Below, one piece after another: positions 48,395 to 61,800 of a DNA stretch of 64,000 nucleotides (position 1 is its first letter; every line of letters starts with the position of its first letter). The stretch is from contig CAUYLG010070404.1 in NCBI GenBank assembly GCA_963573385.1, positions 1 through 64,000 on the forward strand. Direction: 5' to 3'. The position numbers and the translations under genes are program-made. The notes under the pieces were generated by a model, which had not been told where the DNA came from, ran no database searches, and was given only the letters and a program-made list of their open reading frames with translations. This DNA is from Cacajao melanocephalus (Eukaryota; Chordata; Mammalia; Primates; Pitheciidae).

Positions 48395-48740
48395 TAAAGA
48401 ACTGTGGAGCAGCTACTTGGAAGCACTTGGGCTACCATAGTAAATAGAGTGTGGTTTCTGACCTCAAGCGTTACACTCTTGAGGGGTAAAAGAGATGTCA
48501 GAGAAGTAAATCAATTTTATAAAACAACGTGAAAAGGCCTCTGATAAGGAGGTAAACTTAGGGTATCTCAGCACAAAAAAAGAAGCAGCTAATCTGAGTG
48601 GCATTGGAAGTGGTCTAGCATTTAAATCATCTTCAAGGGTATAACACCAGGGATGAAGCTTCAATGACAGATAAACATAACTTGGGAAATTTCAAGCAAA
48701 AGTAGCAGCAAGCCCAAAAGCACCGAGGCGTGAAATAGCA
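48395..48740 (-). mobile_element. Possible ancient L2, minus strand
   Basis: The order gtggtttctgacctcaagcg, gtcagagaagtaaatcaatt and gcccaaaagcaccgaggcgt, then gaaatagcaatg, resembles a reverse-complement L2 3' half. Diverged; moderate to low certainty. Confidence 0.45.
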
Positions 48741-50483
48741 ATGTATGTTACAACAACGACTCATTATTTCAAAATAGGGAAATAAGTCTGCAATTAAACA
48801 TACAAAGATGACTAATTATCCATTCTCCTCTTCCGCCACTGCCAGATTTCTTAGAGCATGTGTTTCATCTTTCACGGAATGACAGAAAGAACAGTTTCTT
48901 GAAGGTGCCTGAAAGCAGCGGCCACTGGGAGCCTTTGTGAGCGAAGCAGACTCTGTCAGGACCACACATGTCTGGACACTGAATAACGTGCTACGCCTAA
49001 CTGACTACAAGTAATCTGAGCAAATAACAGATAATCAAAATCAATTTCTCTCTAAACAGGCTAGCAAATTCTCAGAGAGTAAGTAAATTTGACTCATGGT
49101 TTAATAGGCTGTGTTTGTCCAATCTCCCATAGCAATAATGTTAAGAATATTCATAACATTCAACTATAGAACTACAAACTGGTTACCATTAGGGTCAATT
49201 CCAACCCTGATGCATAAACTTTCTTTTCTGTTATATCTTGACCAGCATTGTATTGTATTGATCCTGCAGGAGTTGATATTTACAACCAATCAATACTTGG
49301 TACTTTTGTTAAAAGAACACAAACTAATATGAATCATCGAAAATAGCTTAAGTTTTCTGTTAAATCCAACTTCCTCCTCCACTAAAACCCTTCAACAGAA
49401 CAACCAATAAATCAAACCACAAGATAACCTGAGCTCACCTCCTGTTTCTGGTTGAAATGCTTAATTAGAATGACCTAAATAAAGAAGCAGAAGAAAAAAA
49501 TCTGTACCATCCAAAAACTGCCCTTAAGCCAACAGCTAAATTATTCAGAATCAGCTATATTCATTAAAAAATGAAAACCACAACACTTCAACAGAACAAC
49601 TTCAAACCAAAGTTACCAAACTTGCACAAACCTGTTGTGAGACCTGAAATAAAATGAAACTGGAAACATCTCTAAATTTTATTTAATTTCTCTGAAAAAA
49701 AAATCAATCAACTCAATAAACATTGCCTTTACTTTCCTTATACCTTGCTAACTTGCATATATTAACCTAAAGTTGTAAGAACAAAATAAGGCAAACTCAT
49801 AGTAGTTCACATGCAATTAACACAATATCTTTAATCATATTTTCTAGAATTTTACCTGCCCATAATTATGCTTTTTGAATTACCAATACATATTTAGGGT
49901 AAGAGGAAGCAGTGGAAATGTTATATCATCTAAGTTCAAGGAAAATTTTCTTTGGCAATTTCCATCTGGCACATTGCATTTGACAGTGCCAATCCCACTG
50001 TCTTGCATGATGTAATGCATCATGACGGGTGTAATTCAGGCAGATCACCTAAAGGAGCACTCTGCTGAGAACACCCCATGGGAAGTAACTTTTTTCATAA
50101 GTAACGAATGTATTATAAATATACGTTATATTTCATTTTCCTTGATATGACATAGCTGGGAGCTATGAGATGCAAAGCATTTTTGTCAAATTATTTTATT
50201 TTTTGTTATTTGACTAGCAAGTATTATGTCAAAAGAAATATTCTAATAACTTTGTTCTATCTCTACAGGTAAAATAAAGTGAAGTTCAGGTTAGATGTGG
50301 AATGTGGCGTGGAGGGGCAATGATTAGAAAAATAGCACATGTTTGGAATATTTTATAATTCTTTTTAACTCCTCAGAGAGAGTCTATACAGTACCTCAGT
50401 TGATTGGAATTAATAACCAAATTGTATGCCGCTACGACCCAAATTCATCAGGTAATTCTCTAGCTCTGCTATTTATTAATTGT
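48741..50483. other. No gene; paired short hairpins at 49982-50024
   Basis: AT-rich DNA without a recognisable repeat or gene. Two adjacent small inverted repeats occur near 50 kb (see findings). Confidence 0.42.
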
Positions 50484-51030
50484 GTTAGTTATCTATTTCT
50501 GCGTAACAAATTAACCCAAAATGTTAGTGGCTTAAAGCATTTTTTATCTCACCATTTCTCTGGGTCACGTTTCTGGGCACAGCCTACCTAGGTCCTCTAA
50601 CTCTGTGCATCTCTCAAGGCTTTAACGATACATGTCAAGACTCAACTAGGCAGGATCCACTTCTAAGTTCTTTTCTGTGGTTGTTGGCAGGATTCCAATC
50701 CTATCCTGTTGTGGGACTCAGGCCTCATTTTCTCAGGGGTTGCTGGCTGGAGGTCTTCCTCAGTTCTTTGCCACATGCACCACTCCCTTGGGCGTCTCAC
50801 CACATGGCAGCAAGCAGAACAAGAGAGAATGCCAGCAACCCAAACACAGAAGTGACATTCCATCATTGTTGCTGTTTCCTACTCATTGGAGGAAATTCAC
50901 TAGGTCCAGCCACACTCGAGGGGAGAAGGTTACACCAGAGAATATCAGGATGTGGGGTACATCGACAGCCACGTCAGAAGCTGCCCACCACGTTCACTCA
51001 CACCTTTGTTATAAAAATGAATTGGCCAAA
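50484..51030 (-). mobile_element. MLT1-type MaLR LTR, minus strand
   Basis: Begins tgttagttatctatttctgc, then gtaacaaattaacccaaaat, tggcttaaagcatttttt, ggatccacttctaagttctt, aggtcttcctcagttctttg, tctcaccacatggcagcaag and aattcactaggtccagccac, the reverse complement of an MLT1 LTR. Open frames of 118 and 127 codons here come from this sequence and show no protein motif. Confidence 0.75.
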
Positions 51031-52440
51031 TAACACTTTTATCTCTGTAATTAACATGTATTAAATCATGATCCCTGGCCAGAAAGAGTCACACTAAAAA
51101 AAAAAAGAAAGAAAATGATTTGTTTTACGGTAAAGCCAATTGACATAATCAGCAAAGAGTCTAAATTAATGTTAAAGAAGAAAAAAAGTTAGCAGTTGGT
51201 AACATAAAATAAATATCGCTTTCCTAGGAGTATCCTTCTCTGCTCTTCTACTTCAATAATTCATGTCACGTTTCTTACTTTCCTTGGCAAAATGATGTCA
51301 AAATTAACATTCAGGGCTGAGAGAATTGTTGACCTTTCAGAATTTAATGGTTATCAGTCACACGCTGAATACTGAAATGGGCAGCACCAAAGTCAAAAGT
51401 TCAGACTGACAAGCAACTATCTCCATTTATAACTGATAAATTAGAATTTACCTCTACTAATTTCACATAATATAAAATTAAATAATATATAGATATAACA
51501 CTAATATACTCATGTAATAATAATCAACTAATATTGAGTTCTTACTATGAGTCAAGCAGTGTTCTATAACAGTTAACTACTTAATATATGTATTTACATG
51601 CAAACTTTTTACCGTGTGGACATCTATATGTAAATTCCAGAAACCCCTATTAATTGATGGCTATTAATATTATGGATGTATTTGTAGTTCCAATTTGCAA
51701 TTAAATGAAAACTACTCAACTTTTTCAAAGCTCAAGATTTCTGCCATTCCCCTTTGATTGACAGAGGCCCACTAAGTAATAAAAGATGTTGAGAAAATTA
51801 CAGAAAAGGTAAAAATGACTTTGCTTACTTTTTACCCAACTGGATTGCTTTGCACACATTTTGAATTTGCTTATTTGAAATGAATAAAATAGCATGCTTG
51901 GAGAGTTGGTTATTTTATTTCTGCTCAAGGAAATTACTTTTAAATTCACAAAATTGCTTTCTGAACCCTGAGTTTATTTGTTTTTGCTTTCCTATCAATA
52001 CAAAAGCACATTCTTACAGAATGAGTGAATGCTTTTCATTTGATTTTTCCAGGGCAAAATTTATATTGATATTATCTGAAAGATACACTTAAGTGCATTG
52101 TAATTTTTTCTGCAAAACTAAAAAAGTAAAATAAATGCTATATCATCGGCTCTAAATGTTGACTGAATGCCCACAACGCTTAAAGTACTATACTAATGCA
52201 AAAATGTGCTTTATGTTGTTTAAAGTTTTGCACTTTGATAAAAACTTTAGTGGTAATAGATTCAGGTGGTGTTGTTTTTTTAATAGCAGAGATATAAGAA
52301 AAACAAAGTTGGCTTCTTGTACGCTGCTGGAATTTCTAATAGGCAAGCTCAAAAAGGTACATCTTACCTTTTCCCTCAAAGATTGACCAGCTAGTGAGTT
52401 GTTAGTCAAGCATCGCATCACTCTCCCGCCAATCATCAGC
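51031..52440. other. No gene; possible MIR scrap near 51515-51600
   Basis: The segment aatattgagttcttactatg followed by agtcaagcagtgttctataa looks like a reverse-complement MIR 3' part. The rest is AT-rich and unassigned. Confidence 0.35.
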
Positions 52441-52830
52441 TGTATTCTACATATATATGGGTGTGTGTGTTTGTGTGTGTGTTTGTGTGAATATACATAC
52501 ACACACACAAAGGTTACTCTGAGCACCATATATGTTTATATAACAGACAACTGCTACCACTACTCTCTCTTTGGCAAAATACATATCATATATGTATATA
52601 TGCACACACATATACATATTTATATATATATTTATATATATGTGCGTGTATATGTGGCAAAATACATATCATAAATATGTTTAAAACAAAAATCTATATT
52701 ATATATAAATATTTATATATAAATATATTTTTTATTTTTATATATAAATATATATTTATATCTATATGTCTATATATAGAATGTAGATATTTATATATAT
52801 TTGTTTTAAACATTTCTAATCATTTTCAGA
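52441..52830. repeat. TG, CA and TA simple-repeat tract with hairpin potential
   Basis: A (TG)n-like run at 52460-52488 is followed by (CA)n at 52497-52510 and then by AT-rich TATA units to about 52800. ggcaaaatacatatcata is repeated at 52573-52590 and 52656-52673. Perfect 14-bp inverted arms occur at 52677-52690 and 52800-52813, with AT-rich sequence between them that is itself nearly self-complementary. Confidence 0.92.
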
Positions 52831-55254
52831 TTACAGAAATATTAAATTCTTACTCAGTAAGGGGATAATTCTAGTTTTTCTCTGCTCCTCTCCATGAAAC
52901 ACTGGGAGCTACACTTTAACAGATGCGACAGTTTATTTGTTGTTGAAGGGCACTCTCCATTGGAGGGAAAAAGCAGAAAAGAACATTTTGGAGAATGAAG
53001 AGAAACAATTCTATAGAGACGTCAAAGATGTTAGTAAGAATGCAGAATGAAGAAAATAAAAGAAACAGCTTTCCAAATCTGGTAAATCTTAGTGAAGAAA
53101 TATTTTACTTACAGTATCTGTGATAATGAGTTAAATTAGAGATGAAAGAAGTTAGCCTCTCTGGGCTCTGATTTACCATTTAGTATCAATGAAAACATGT
53201 CATCAATTTTTTAAAAAAGGATAAACCAACTATTGAGTTCGTTCACAAATTAACATCATTAGAAATCAGAACCAATTATCTACAAACTAGATGATTTCAA
53301 AATAACATAACTTCAGTGAAAAACTCAATAGTCATTTAAAATATCATCTTTACTGTTATTAATTATTCTTATAATATGCATTCATATTTTTTCAATATAT
53401 TTTTCTGTTCCTTCTATAGAATTTATGTTTCCAATGACTAGGGAAGGGTGCATCCCTACTCTTTATAGCTATAGACAAAATCCTCTTGGGATTGATCCAA
53501 ATTCCTAATCTCTTAAGCCTCAATTTTCTGAGATATCTGAATCAAAAGGTGACCAATACTGAATTCTGTTAACAAATCTTCAGCAGTTCTAAAGCCCTTC
53601 CCTAAATATTAAGATTTATAGAGAAAGAAAACTTTTCCATTAACAACTGTAAAACTGTATAAACAAGCAGTAAACAAATGTTGATTTTACCTTGAGGGTA
53701 CTTTGTCACCTTTCTGTAAGGCAACACACACACAAAATTAACCAGATAAAACATTCCTCTATTTTATGGAGTCGACATCATATCCCTGCTTTTATCTACC
53801 TATAGCCAATAATTGGAGAATAATAACAATACCTTACATTTGTTTGACAATTTGTAGTTTCATATAAATATCTCCTTTGATCTTTACAAATTTATTTAAA
53901 AATTACATGTACCTTAATATTTACAGTTCCTCTTCCTCCATTAAAGTCTATAAAATAGAAATGTCACTATATATTTTAAAGCATATACATTTTCTTTTTA
54001 GTTGAGCATGTATTTCCTACTTAGCAGTCTTTTGATATCGACAGTTAAAGTTTGAAAAAGATCATTTTAAACCTAAGCAATTTTTTTCATTGTTAATATA
54101 AAAGTCTTCCTTCTTCCAACTGAAGATATAAATTGCTTCGAGGAGCTTAAAAGTATTCCTATTTTTATGACCATATGTCTAATGAAGGTAAAAAACTTGT
54201 GCCAGAAAATGCTTACTTTTATTTTTAATGATCAATTCCAAAAATTTTCCACATTTAGTTTTTTATTTTCCTCATTTGCAATTTGCAATTGATTTCCCAT
54301 CTGATTTACTCTTCCGAGATTATAATAAGAATCCTCGTCAGCTCATAATTCAACTTTAGAATTGTTTTATTTGTTGTTAATTCACAGTTTTGTGGGAGAT
54401 AAGCAGAAATTCCTTGTTCTTTAGTTTTTACGAATGTGACAATCCCTAAAGTGACAACAACCTGTCTTTTATAACCTTGTCTCTGCAACCAGACTGTGGG
54501 TTTCAATTAGGTCCCATTTCTTATAAAAATCCCCAGGTGATTAACGTGTTGGAGATCCCCAGCACTCCCCAAAGTTCAGCCATTTGCTAGGTGTGATCAC
54601 AGGGCTAAGCATGTAGTCATATTCATAACCAAGATTCATTGCAGCAAAAAGGACAGAAAATAAAATCAACAAAGGAAAAAGGTACCTTGGGCAAGACCCA
54701 GAAGGAGGCAAGTACGAGCTCCCAGGAGTCTTTGCCGAGCAAAGTCACACAGGACACACTTAATTCCTTCAAGGTGAACTGTGACAACAGTTGTGAAGTC
54801 CCACCTTCTAGGGAAGCTCGTTAGATATTCACTGCCCAAGGATTTTATCAAGGAATAATCACGCAGGCACCCTCTGCCTAGTTCCTACCGTGTTTCCAAG
54901 TTCCCAGGAGGAAAACAGGGGTTCTGCATACACCACATTTTTATACCAACAGAATGGACAGAATGAGTACCTCTTGTCAGTTAGACTATAAGGAAACCTC
55001 CTGAAATTCAAGTCCTCAGATGTCAGCCAAGAGCCAACTTTGCAAGCCGGCCTTTCTAAGGATACGAGTATGAAGTGTGCTATGTTTCCTCTTTTCTACA
55101 CGCTAGTTTGTGAAGCTCCCCTCTTGAGTGCATTCCCCTCCTTTCAGTATTTCTACAAAGGTTGGTGAGCAGCACAGTATGACATAGTTCTTATAAGCAG
55201 TGTCCTAGGTAGCTTACTCACTGTGGGAGTAGAGATAACTACAAATGGTCATGA
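52831..55254. other. No recognised gene
   Basis: AT-rich DNA. A short segment near 53820-53895 with aataccttacatttgtttga resembles MIR3-type repeats but is too diverged to call. No open frame of interest. Confidence 0.4.
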
Positions 55255-55405
55255 AAGAACTTTTTAGAGCAACAGAAAGTTTGTAAAACTTGATTATGAT
55301 CATGGTGGCACAACATACAAATTAGCTAAAAATAATTGAGCCACACACCTCCAGCAGGTGAATTATGTGGTATATGGACTGTACCTCACTAAAATTGTTT
55401 AAGAG
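55255..55405 (+). mobile_element. Old L1 3' end fragment
   Basis: The order ttgattatgatcatggtggc, acaacatacaaattagctaa, aataattgagccacacacct and gcaggtgaattatgtggtat, then ggactgtacctcactaaaat, follows the 3' end of old L1M elements. Confidence 0.58.
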
Positions 55406-56494
55406 AAGATCCTGTGATCCTAAAGTCAGGGCTTCTCAAAGGAGGGCTTACAAACACCCAGGGCATGGGCTGAAGACAAGAGCCGCTGTGGGACATTTAT
55501 CTCACTCACTGGTAACTTAATGCATTCATGTTAAACATCGCTGTTTCATGAAAACAAACGTGCATGCTGGAGAATGTGGTAAGAAGTGAAAACAACTCTA
55601 ATGAGAACAAATTAGATATTTATTCAGAGCTTGCTTTGGATACGCCCTTGATGCGGGCAAGAGAGTCCACCCACACCATTTGAATTTGGCAGAGAGTCAA
55701 AGGCAGATAGTGGAGTGGGGAAGTTGTGTAATGGAAGAAGAGAAGGCGTCAGGTACACTCTGATTAAAGGAGGTCTTTGCCATGGAGAAATTGGAGGCAG
55801 CTTACCTAGAAACAGCCTCTTACGTGAGTGATCTGAAGAGTTGGAAGTTGAGGCAAAAAGAGAGAAGTTAGCAGTCATTGACCAAATCCTCACACTGCTG
55901 GGCCATTTGTTGCAAAGGTTGTGGTTTGGCTCCCTAGACTAGTAAGCATTTTTGCTAAAAAAGTTGTGGTTTGGCTTAGTGGACTGGTTGCTAAAATAGT
56001 TGGGGTTTGGTCTCTGAGCTTCTTAGGTGTGTCAGAATTGTATTATCTGTTTCCATATTCAGTCTCTCAAAAGTAAAATGCAAACCCTGACAAGCAAAAA
56101 ACAAACAAGCATTGCTACTAAGTCAGATGAGCCACACTTTGATCCTTCTCTCCTCCTCCTTTCCCGGAAGTCCCTCACACCCATGCAAATAGATCTCTCA
56201 ACAGTCAGCTACACTCGTTTTACAGAAAATCTGAAATTGTTAAACTCAATTTGACATTTTTATTTCTCTCAAATTTGACTCATGGTTTTGATAAGAGAGA
56301 CAATGAGTTATCCTCAGAGAAAGTCCTTCTCGGGCCCCAGTCTCTTAGGGTTCCTTCTTCTACCTAAGTCACCGAAAATAATGACTGGAATTACATTTGT
56401 ATTTTGAGACTTCTCACATTTCAGGAACTTTAAATGATCCTGGATATCCTATTGCATATTACTCATAATAATGAAAATAAGAAGAGTGACCAGC
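55406..56494. other. No gene; tandem repeat at 55909-56010
   Basis: A motif gttgtggtttggc recurs at 55918, 55963 and, changed, at 55999, with gctaaaa preceding the later copies. The rest may be an old LTR or single-copy DNA; nothing was recognised. Confidence 0.45.
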
Positions 56495-56700
56495 AATTTT
56501 GCAAGCTTTCATTTATTTAACTCTTTGAGAAAATTATCATTATTAAGCCATTTTAGAAATAAGGAAAGTGAGATTTACCAAAGTTAAATTATTTATCCAA
56601 GGTCACAAGGTGTATAACCGATCAAGAATTTGACCCCAGATGTGTCTTACTACAGAGCCAGCTCTTTAACCAGAATATTGCTTTCCTAAAGGAGAAAGCA
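56495..56700 (-). repeat. MIR SINE, minus strand
   Basis: The order ttatcattattaagccattt, aaataaggaaagtgagattt, ttatccaaggtcacaaggtg and ctacagagccagctctttaa is MIR in reverse complement. Confidence 0.68.
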
Positions 56701-57519
56701 ATGATATCACTGATTGGAGATATTTCTTCTCGATTCAAATATAGCAAAAATCCTCTCACCTCACTCTCGGTATGGTACGTGAATGCTCTCAAGTTCAGTA
56801 TTTGACATTTTCTCCTCTTTGAGGCACACCCTTCACTTGGTAAAACACGTCTCAGGCAATTTTCCTCAGACTTTAAAGTAAAATTCCTGCTTAGGTCTTG
56901 CAATCCCTGTTAGTTGTATCAGTGGCTTGCAGTTTCTCAACCTTTACATATTCCTTTAGAAAAAGTATTGATTTCTAAAGATATAGATCGAATATTGCCA
57001 TCTCTAATTTTATTGGATTGGTTATTTGGATTTCTGCATGTGCCATTGAAAGTAACAACCCAGGAAGTTTTCAGAAATTCTGGTTGTGAAGACAGGAGGT
57101 CTAGAAGCATTTTCCCTCTTGAACATTCTCATCTCTAAATCGCTCACTTCTGTGTACCTTCCACCTCCTCTCACCACTGTCCAGCTCAATCACACTGCCC
57201 CCATATTAAAAAAAAGGAAAGTGGGTCAGATTATTAAAGGGCTCCCTCTCCTGTCATCGTCCCATGTACTGTACCCCCAGACCTGGCCCGCCCAGCCCAC
57301 ACGTGCTGTTGGCACAGCTTGCTGGCACACCTAGTCTATGACAGTTTTAGCTTAAGGACATCACTCATGAAAGCATGTTATTCCAGAAGAGAACATGCAC
57401 AGCTTTGGCCTACTAAGTTCTACCAACAGTACAGGTGTGGTATCCTTCTAACTATATTTCTATCATAAATCTCACTTTTCTACAGATTTCACAGAAAACT
57501 CTACTTTTAGGGTTACAGC
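56701..57519. other. No recognised feature
   Basis: No gene or repeat recognised. Confidence 0.4.
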
Positions 57520-57614
57520 GCTTCCAAGAAACCATTTGGTTTCACTTCAGTTAACTTATTCATCAGGCCCCACCATTTTCACCAGCCAGACTCCGTCTCT
57601 CCGAGCTGTGCCTC

Positions 57615-57700
57615 CTCCCTTTCACTCCAGCAGATAAAAGCCGGCTCGTTTGTGGGCACCATTCAGAGGGAGCTGAAGGATCCGATTATGACAGCATCCC
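57615..57700 (+). promoter_or_regulatory. Weak TATA-like promoter candidate
   Basis: A block of higher GC content than its surroundings carries agcagataaaagccggctcg at 57629-57648. A TATA-like ATAAAAG lies about 25-30 bp upstream of ccattcagag, a possible initiator. There is no following open frame and no repeat explains the block. A chance match is quite possible. Confidence 0.2.
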
Positions 57701-57764
57701 GTGAGACAGAATCACCAGCCATCCTCTAAAGATGTTTCTTTTTTGCTATGCAGACTTTCTTTGG

Positions 57765-60379
57765 TTGAGATAAAAATAAACACAGAATAAGCACTGTTTC
57801 GCCTCGAAACTCTAAGGTGTTCTCAAAAGAATGTATCCTATGCAATTAGAAATTTTATATTTAAAAATCAATGCAATGATTTCCTGATCTCAGCTCTTTA
57901 GCACACAAAATCTTCAACCAGTGTGATGTCATTAGTAATGAGGAGTGGTGAAATAATTTTTATTGTAATAATTAGAATGTCAATCATCCAAATGATTTGC
58001 TTTCTTTTACAAATGAGAACAGATTCAGGGTTACCCTTTGAATAGTACCTCTCTCTCATTCACTCGCTTTCCTATCTGCTTTCTAAAATTGGAAGAAATA
58101 GTTGAAGTTGCAGGTAGAAGGAATCGGACATAACCTATCATTTCTTTTTCCTCTGCTACAACCCTTAGTGAGCCATCATTCATGATACATCAATAAAACT
58201 ATAGCAATTACAAATGATTACCGTACTTTTGGTGCTAACTTTGTAGTTGTTTCCATTTTCATTTTAGTTTTACCCATGGGTAAATTTTAATAAGAGAGAA
58301 GGCATAGATTTTTTAAAAAGCATAAGAAATGCGTCTTTAACATGGGTTTTTAAATATCCTTTTTGTAAAAGAAAACTTTTCAGAATTTTGTAGAACTGTA
58401 ATATACAAAGCAGATAAATACGGAACTGCTCTAATTCAGTCTTGGCCAGGAAACCAAGGCCCACCTGGCCTCTCACTGCTCCCGTCTTGTGACATCAGAG
58501 CCACAGCTACAGAAACCCAGGGCTCCACTGACCATCCTTTGAAAGCCAGTGATCTCCATTGACCTGATATAGGAGCAACTTGATGCCACCAACATTGATT
58601 GACAGTCCAGATGATATTAGTCATGATGCTCATTATGTGACAGGTTAAAAATCTACATATTCTTAATTAACAAAAATATTTATTTTATTTAAAAATAATA
58701 CCTGATTGCTCATCTTAATATTACCTACAGATGGGTGATCAGGAATAAAATATCACCACTTTTAAAAATTATAATTTGACATTTTAAAATGTTACTTGCC
58801 ATATTTCTTTATTCATATGAAAAATAATTGAATATTTAAATTACTGTTTTTATCACTCACCACTAAAAGCTTTTATATGTGCACACACATTTACATACAC
58901 ATACAAAATGTCTATAGCATTTGTTGCTTTATTTCTCCATAACTTTTCAGAAAATCAAAATCTGGACATGCCTATTTGAACGTGTTGTAACAGAAATAGA
59001 ATATTTGAAATAAACAATTTCCATCATTTGAAGTTCTTTTTCTTAATCCACCCTATCTTTCTCATTTTTTTCTTGAAGGCCTAGATTCGATTGTTACCAA
59101 ATGGCTTCAATGAGTTACCAAAATAGATGTTACATTTTAAGTAATTTATAAAATTAACCACATACCAAATGTATCAGGGAAGAAAACTTGTCATGGAAAG
59201 AAGTATTCTAAAACAGAATCTTTTGCATTAAGAAGTCAGCAGATTAGAAAAATAGCATTGAGTGCAGTATTCCCTATTAGTTTTCTAAGACCTTTTTTTT
59301 TTGTCAAACTCCACAGCCCAAAATGTGGAAACGATGTCGACATGCTTCTCAGTAAGCTTCTCTCCTTCTGTGGCACAGCTTTCCCACAACCTACTTCATA
59401 CCACTCTCTGGGATGCATAAGCCATCCCCACAGAAAATAAAGATCCAGCCCTGCTATGCACTCCTCAATTTCATAATAGAACTGTTTCAATACATATAAA
59501 ATAAGAGACAAGAGGAAGACAAATACTTCGTTCTTAGTTTTACCTTGCCTGGAAAGTGGGCAGCAGTAGCAATCATAAATTAGGAATAAAATTTTAAATG
59601 CAGAAGCTAATTCTGCAAAGGTATATCCAAATATTCTTTAAAGTTCTCTGTCTCAAACTAGGGTTTTGCTATCATCCTTTTTCCATATTCAGTTTTCAAA
59701 TGGCCAAAGCCAGAACTATTTATAGCGTGAAGAAAAGACTTTGAGAAGTGCCTTACATTTTAACTTCCAAGTAATCTTTGTTGGAGTTTATCTCATTGAT
59801 CCCAAGGGAAAATTTCACCTCAGAGGAAAGAAACTATGGTTAGACAATAAACACCTAAAAAGTGGATTCTGAATTTCCCTAGCAAAGTAACAATCAAATA
59901 GTAAGTACTTTACATATTTGTTTGTTTAATTAACTAGTTATAAGGATTTCACTCTCGCATTGGCTTCATGAAAATACATTGGATGAAAAAGTGGACACAA
60001 AACACTGAAGACTCAGCTTTTTTCCTCTTTCCTCTGAAACTCAAAGAAGCTTTTTTCTTCTTCCTTTTCCGAAAGATAAAACTTCTCCTTCATCCTTAGC
60101 ATTACTGGAAAGATTCCTTTCTCTGCTTTATTCATTTCTCATTCTCTTTTTGCATTCTTGCAGTTCCATGTACATACAGATCACTAAACTCCACACATAT
60201 ACAGAGATAAATTTTAGATTAAAATGTAGACTGTTTGTCTTGCTCTAATATTGGACTGTTAGTATGTTCAATATTGTTCTTAAAATTATGTATTTAATTA
60301 TATCCCAACTTATCCAAGAGGGGTTTGGCATTTCTCGCCCTTCTGAGTCCTTTGAGTGCCTAAATTAATTAATCACATC
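57765..60379. other. No recognised feature
   Basis: About 2.6 kb of AT-rich DNA without a recognised gene or repeat. A pyrimidine-rich run lies just beyond a quiet stretch at 60017-60070. Confidence 0.4.
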
Positions 60380-60490
60380 CAACACTTACCCAAGCGCTTT
60401 GGGATTTAAAAACATGAAGAATAGTGTCCCTGCCCTCCAGGAACTAAGAATCCAAGGGAATAAAGACACATGAATATGAATCACTCTGAA
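60380..60490 (-). mobile_element. Possible L2 3' fragment, minus strand
   Basis: The segment gtgtccctgccctccaggaa with agaatccaagggaataaaga and acacatgaatatgaat resembles a reverse-complement L2 3' end. Confidence 0.45.
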
Positions 60491-61534
60491 CACACAGACT
60501 CTGACAACTGACATAGAGCTACAGATAAAACATTCACTGTGAGATTACTAGGAAGAAAATAATCATCCCACCATGATGTCAGCTAAAACACATGATCATT
60601 CTACCTCTATAACCCTAAAGGCATTTGTCAATACTGATTCATCTCAACTTTCCACATCTACAGAAGAATATGAATGTTTATTTTTATGAGGATGTTTTGA
60701 AATTATCAAGATGTTAAATTATTTAATTTTATTCCTTAAAGTTAGAAAATATGTAATATGGTTTTCCAGATTTTTATATAATTAGGTTGAGATCACATGG
60801 CATTTTAGCTCAATCTTTACCTTTCAGGTGTTCAAAAATGTCATTTAACCAGAATGTCTAATTCTTCTAGGACTTAGAATAAGCTGAGTGTGACTGTGAA
60901 GTCTCATTCCTTCACTTTATGCTTTAATTATTTTCAACATCGTATCTTTAAATAAGAATTCTCAATGGAATTATACACATTGATTAATACAATTCTGGTA
61001 TATGTTAGGCACTCAGTTTTCCTATGTGTTACATAATTGTAAGTATCACAATAAGTATTCATTGCTTGGGCAAAGTTCAGTGCAATTTAGATAATATTTG
61101 AAGGACATTCAATATATCTCACTTCTAAAGTACCAAAAATGAAACAACCTAAAGACTCATCAATAGGGGAATAATTGAATAAATTATACCACATAAACAC
61201 AAAATACAGTGCTTCCTTTAAAGAAACAGACAAAATATATAAAACAATCATGTTCAATACATTGTATATCAGGCAATGAAAGACAGTGATCCTGAAGGAC
61301 AAGTAACAAATGAGGTGAGCTCTATGACCTCACTACCTAAAGGACATTTCCAGGTCGTGGTTTAGAATTCAGGGACCCAGACGGAGCTCACTAATGCCCC
61401 TGATTTAAGACAGAGTTGGGAGCACAGGAATCTAATACAGCTAGAAGAGTACCACAAAGGGGAGAGACGAATAGAAAGAGAGCTCTGAAGATCTATGATA
61501 ATACATCTCACTCAAGTCTTCAGCTGAGTACTCG
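60491..61534. other. No recognised feature
   Basis: AT-rich DNA. A gaataattgaataaattata segment near 61170 may be old L1, but is not conclusive. Confidence 0.35.
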
Positions 61535-61800
61535 CCAGTATTGACATAATTATCTGCATGGAAAATCCAATGGACTCTTTTAAAAGTTACAAGAACTAAT
61601 AGATTGGTTTAGCAGGTTTACAGGCTCAGTACACAAGATCAACACACAAGAATCAAATGTATTTCTATATACTAGCAACAAACAATTAGAATGAAATTTA
61701 TAATAGAAAAAAAATACCATCGTACACCATGACCAAGTCAAATTTACTCCACGCATGCAAGGCTGGTTCAACATTCAAAAATCAATTAACATAACCTATC

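Noticed and set aside
50677..51064. 118- and 127-codon overlapping frames
   Set aside because: Both read through the same MLT1-type LTR in different frames; no protein motif.
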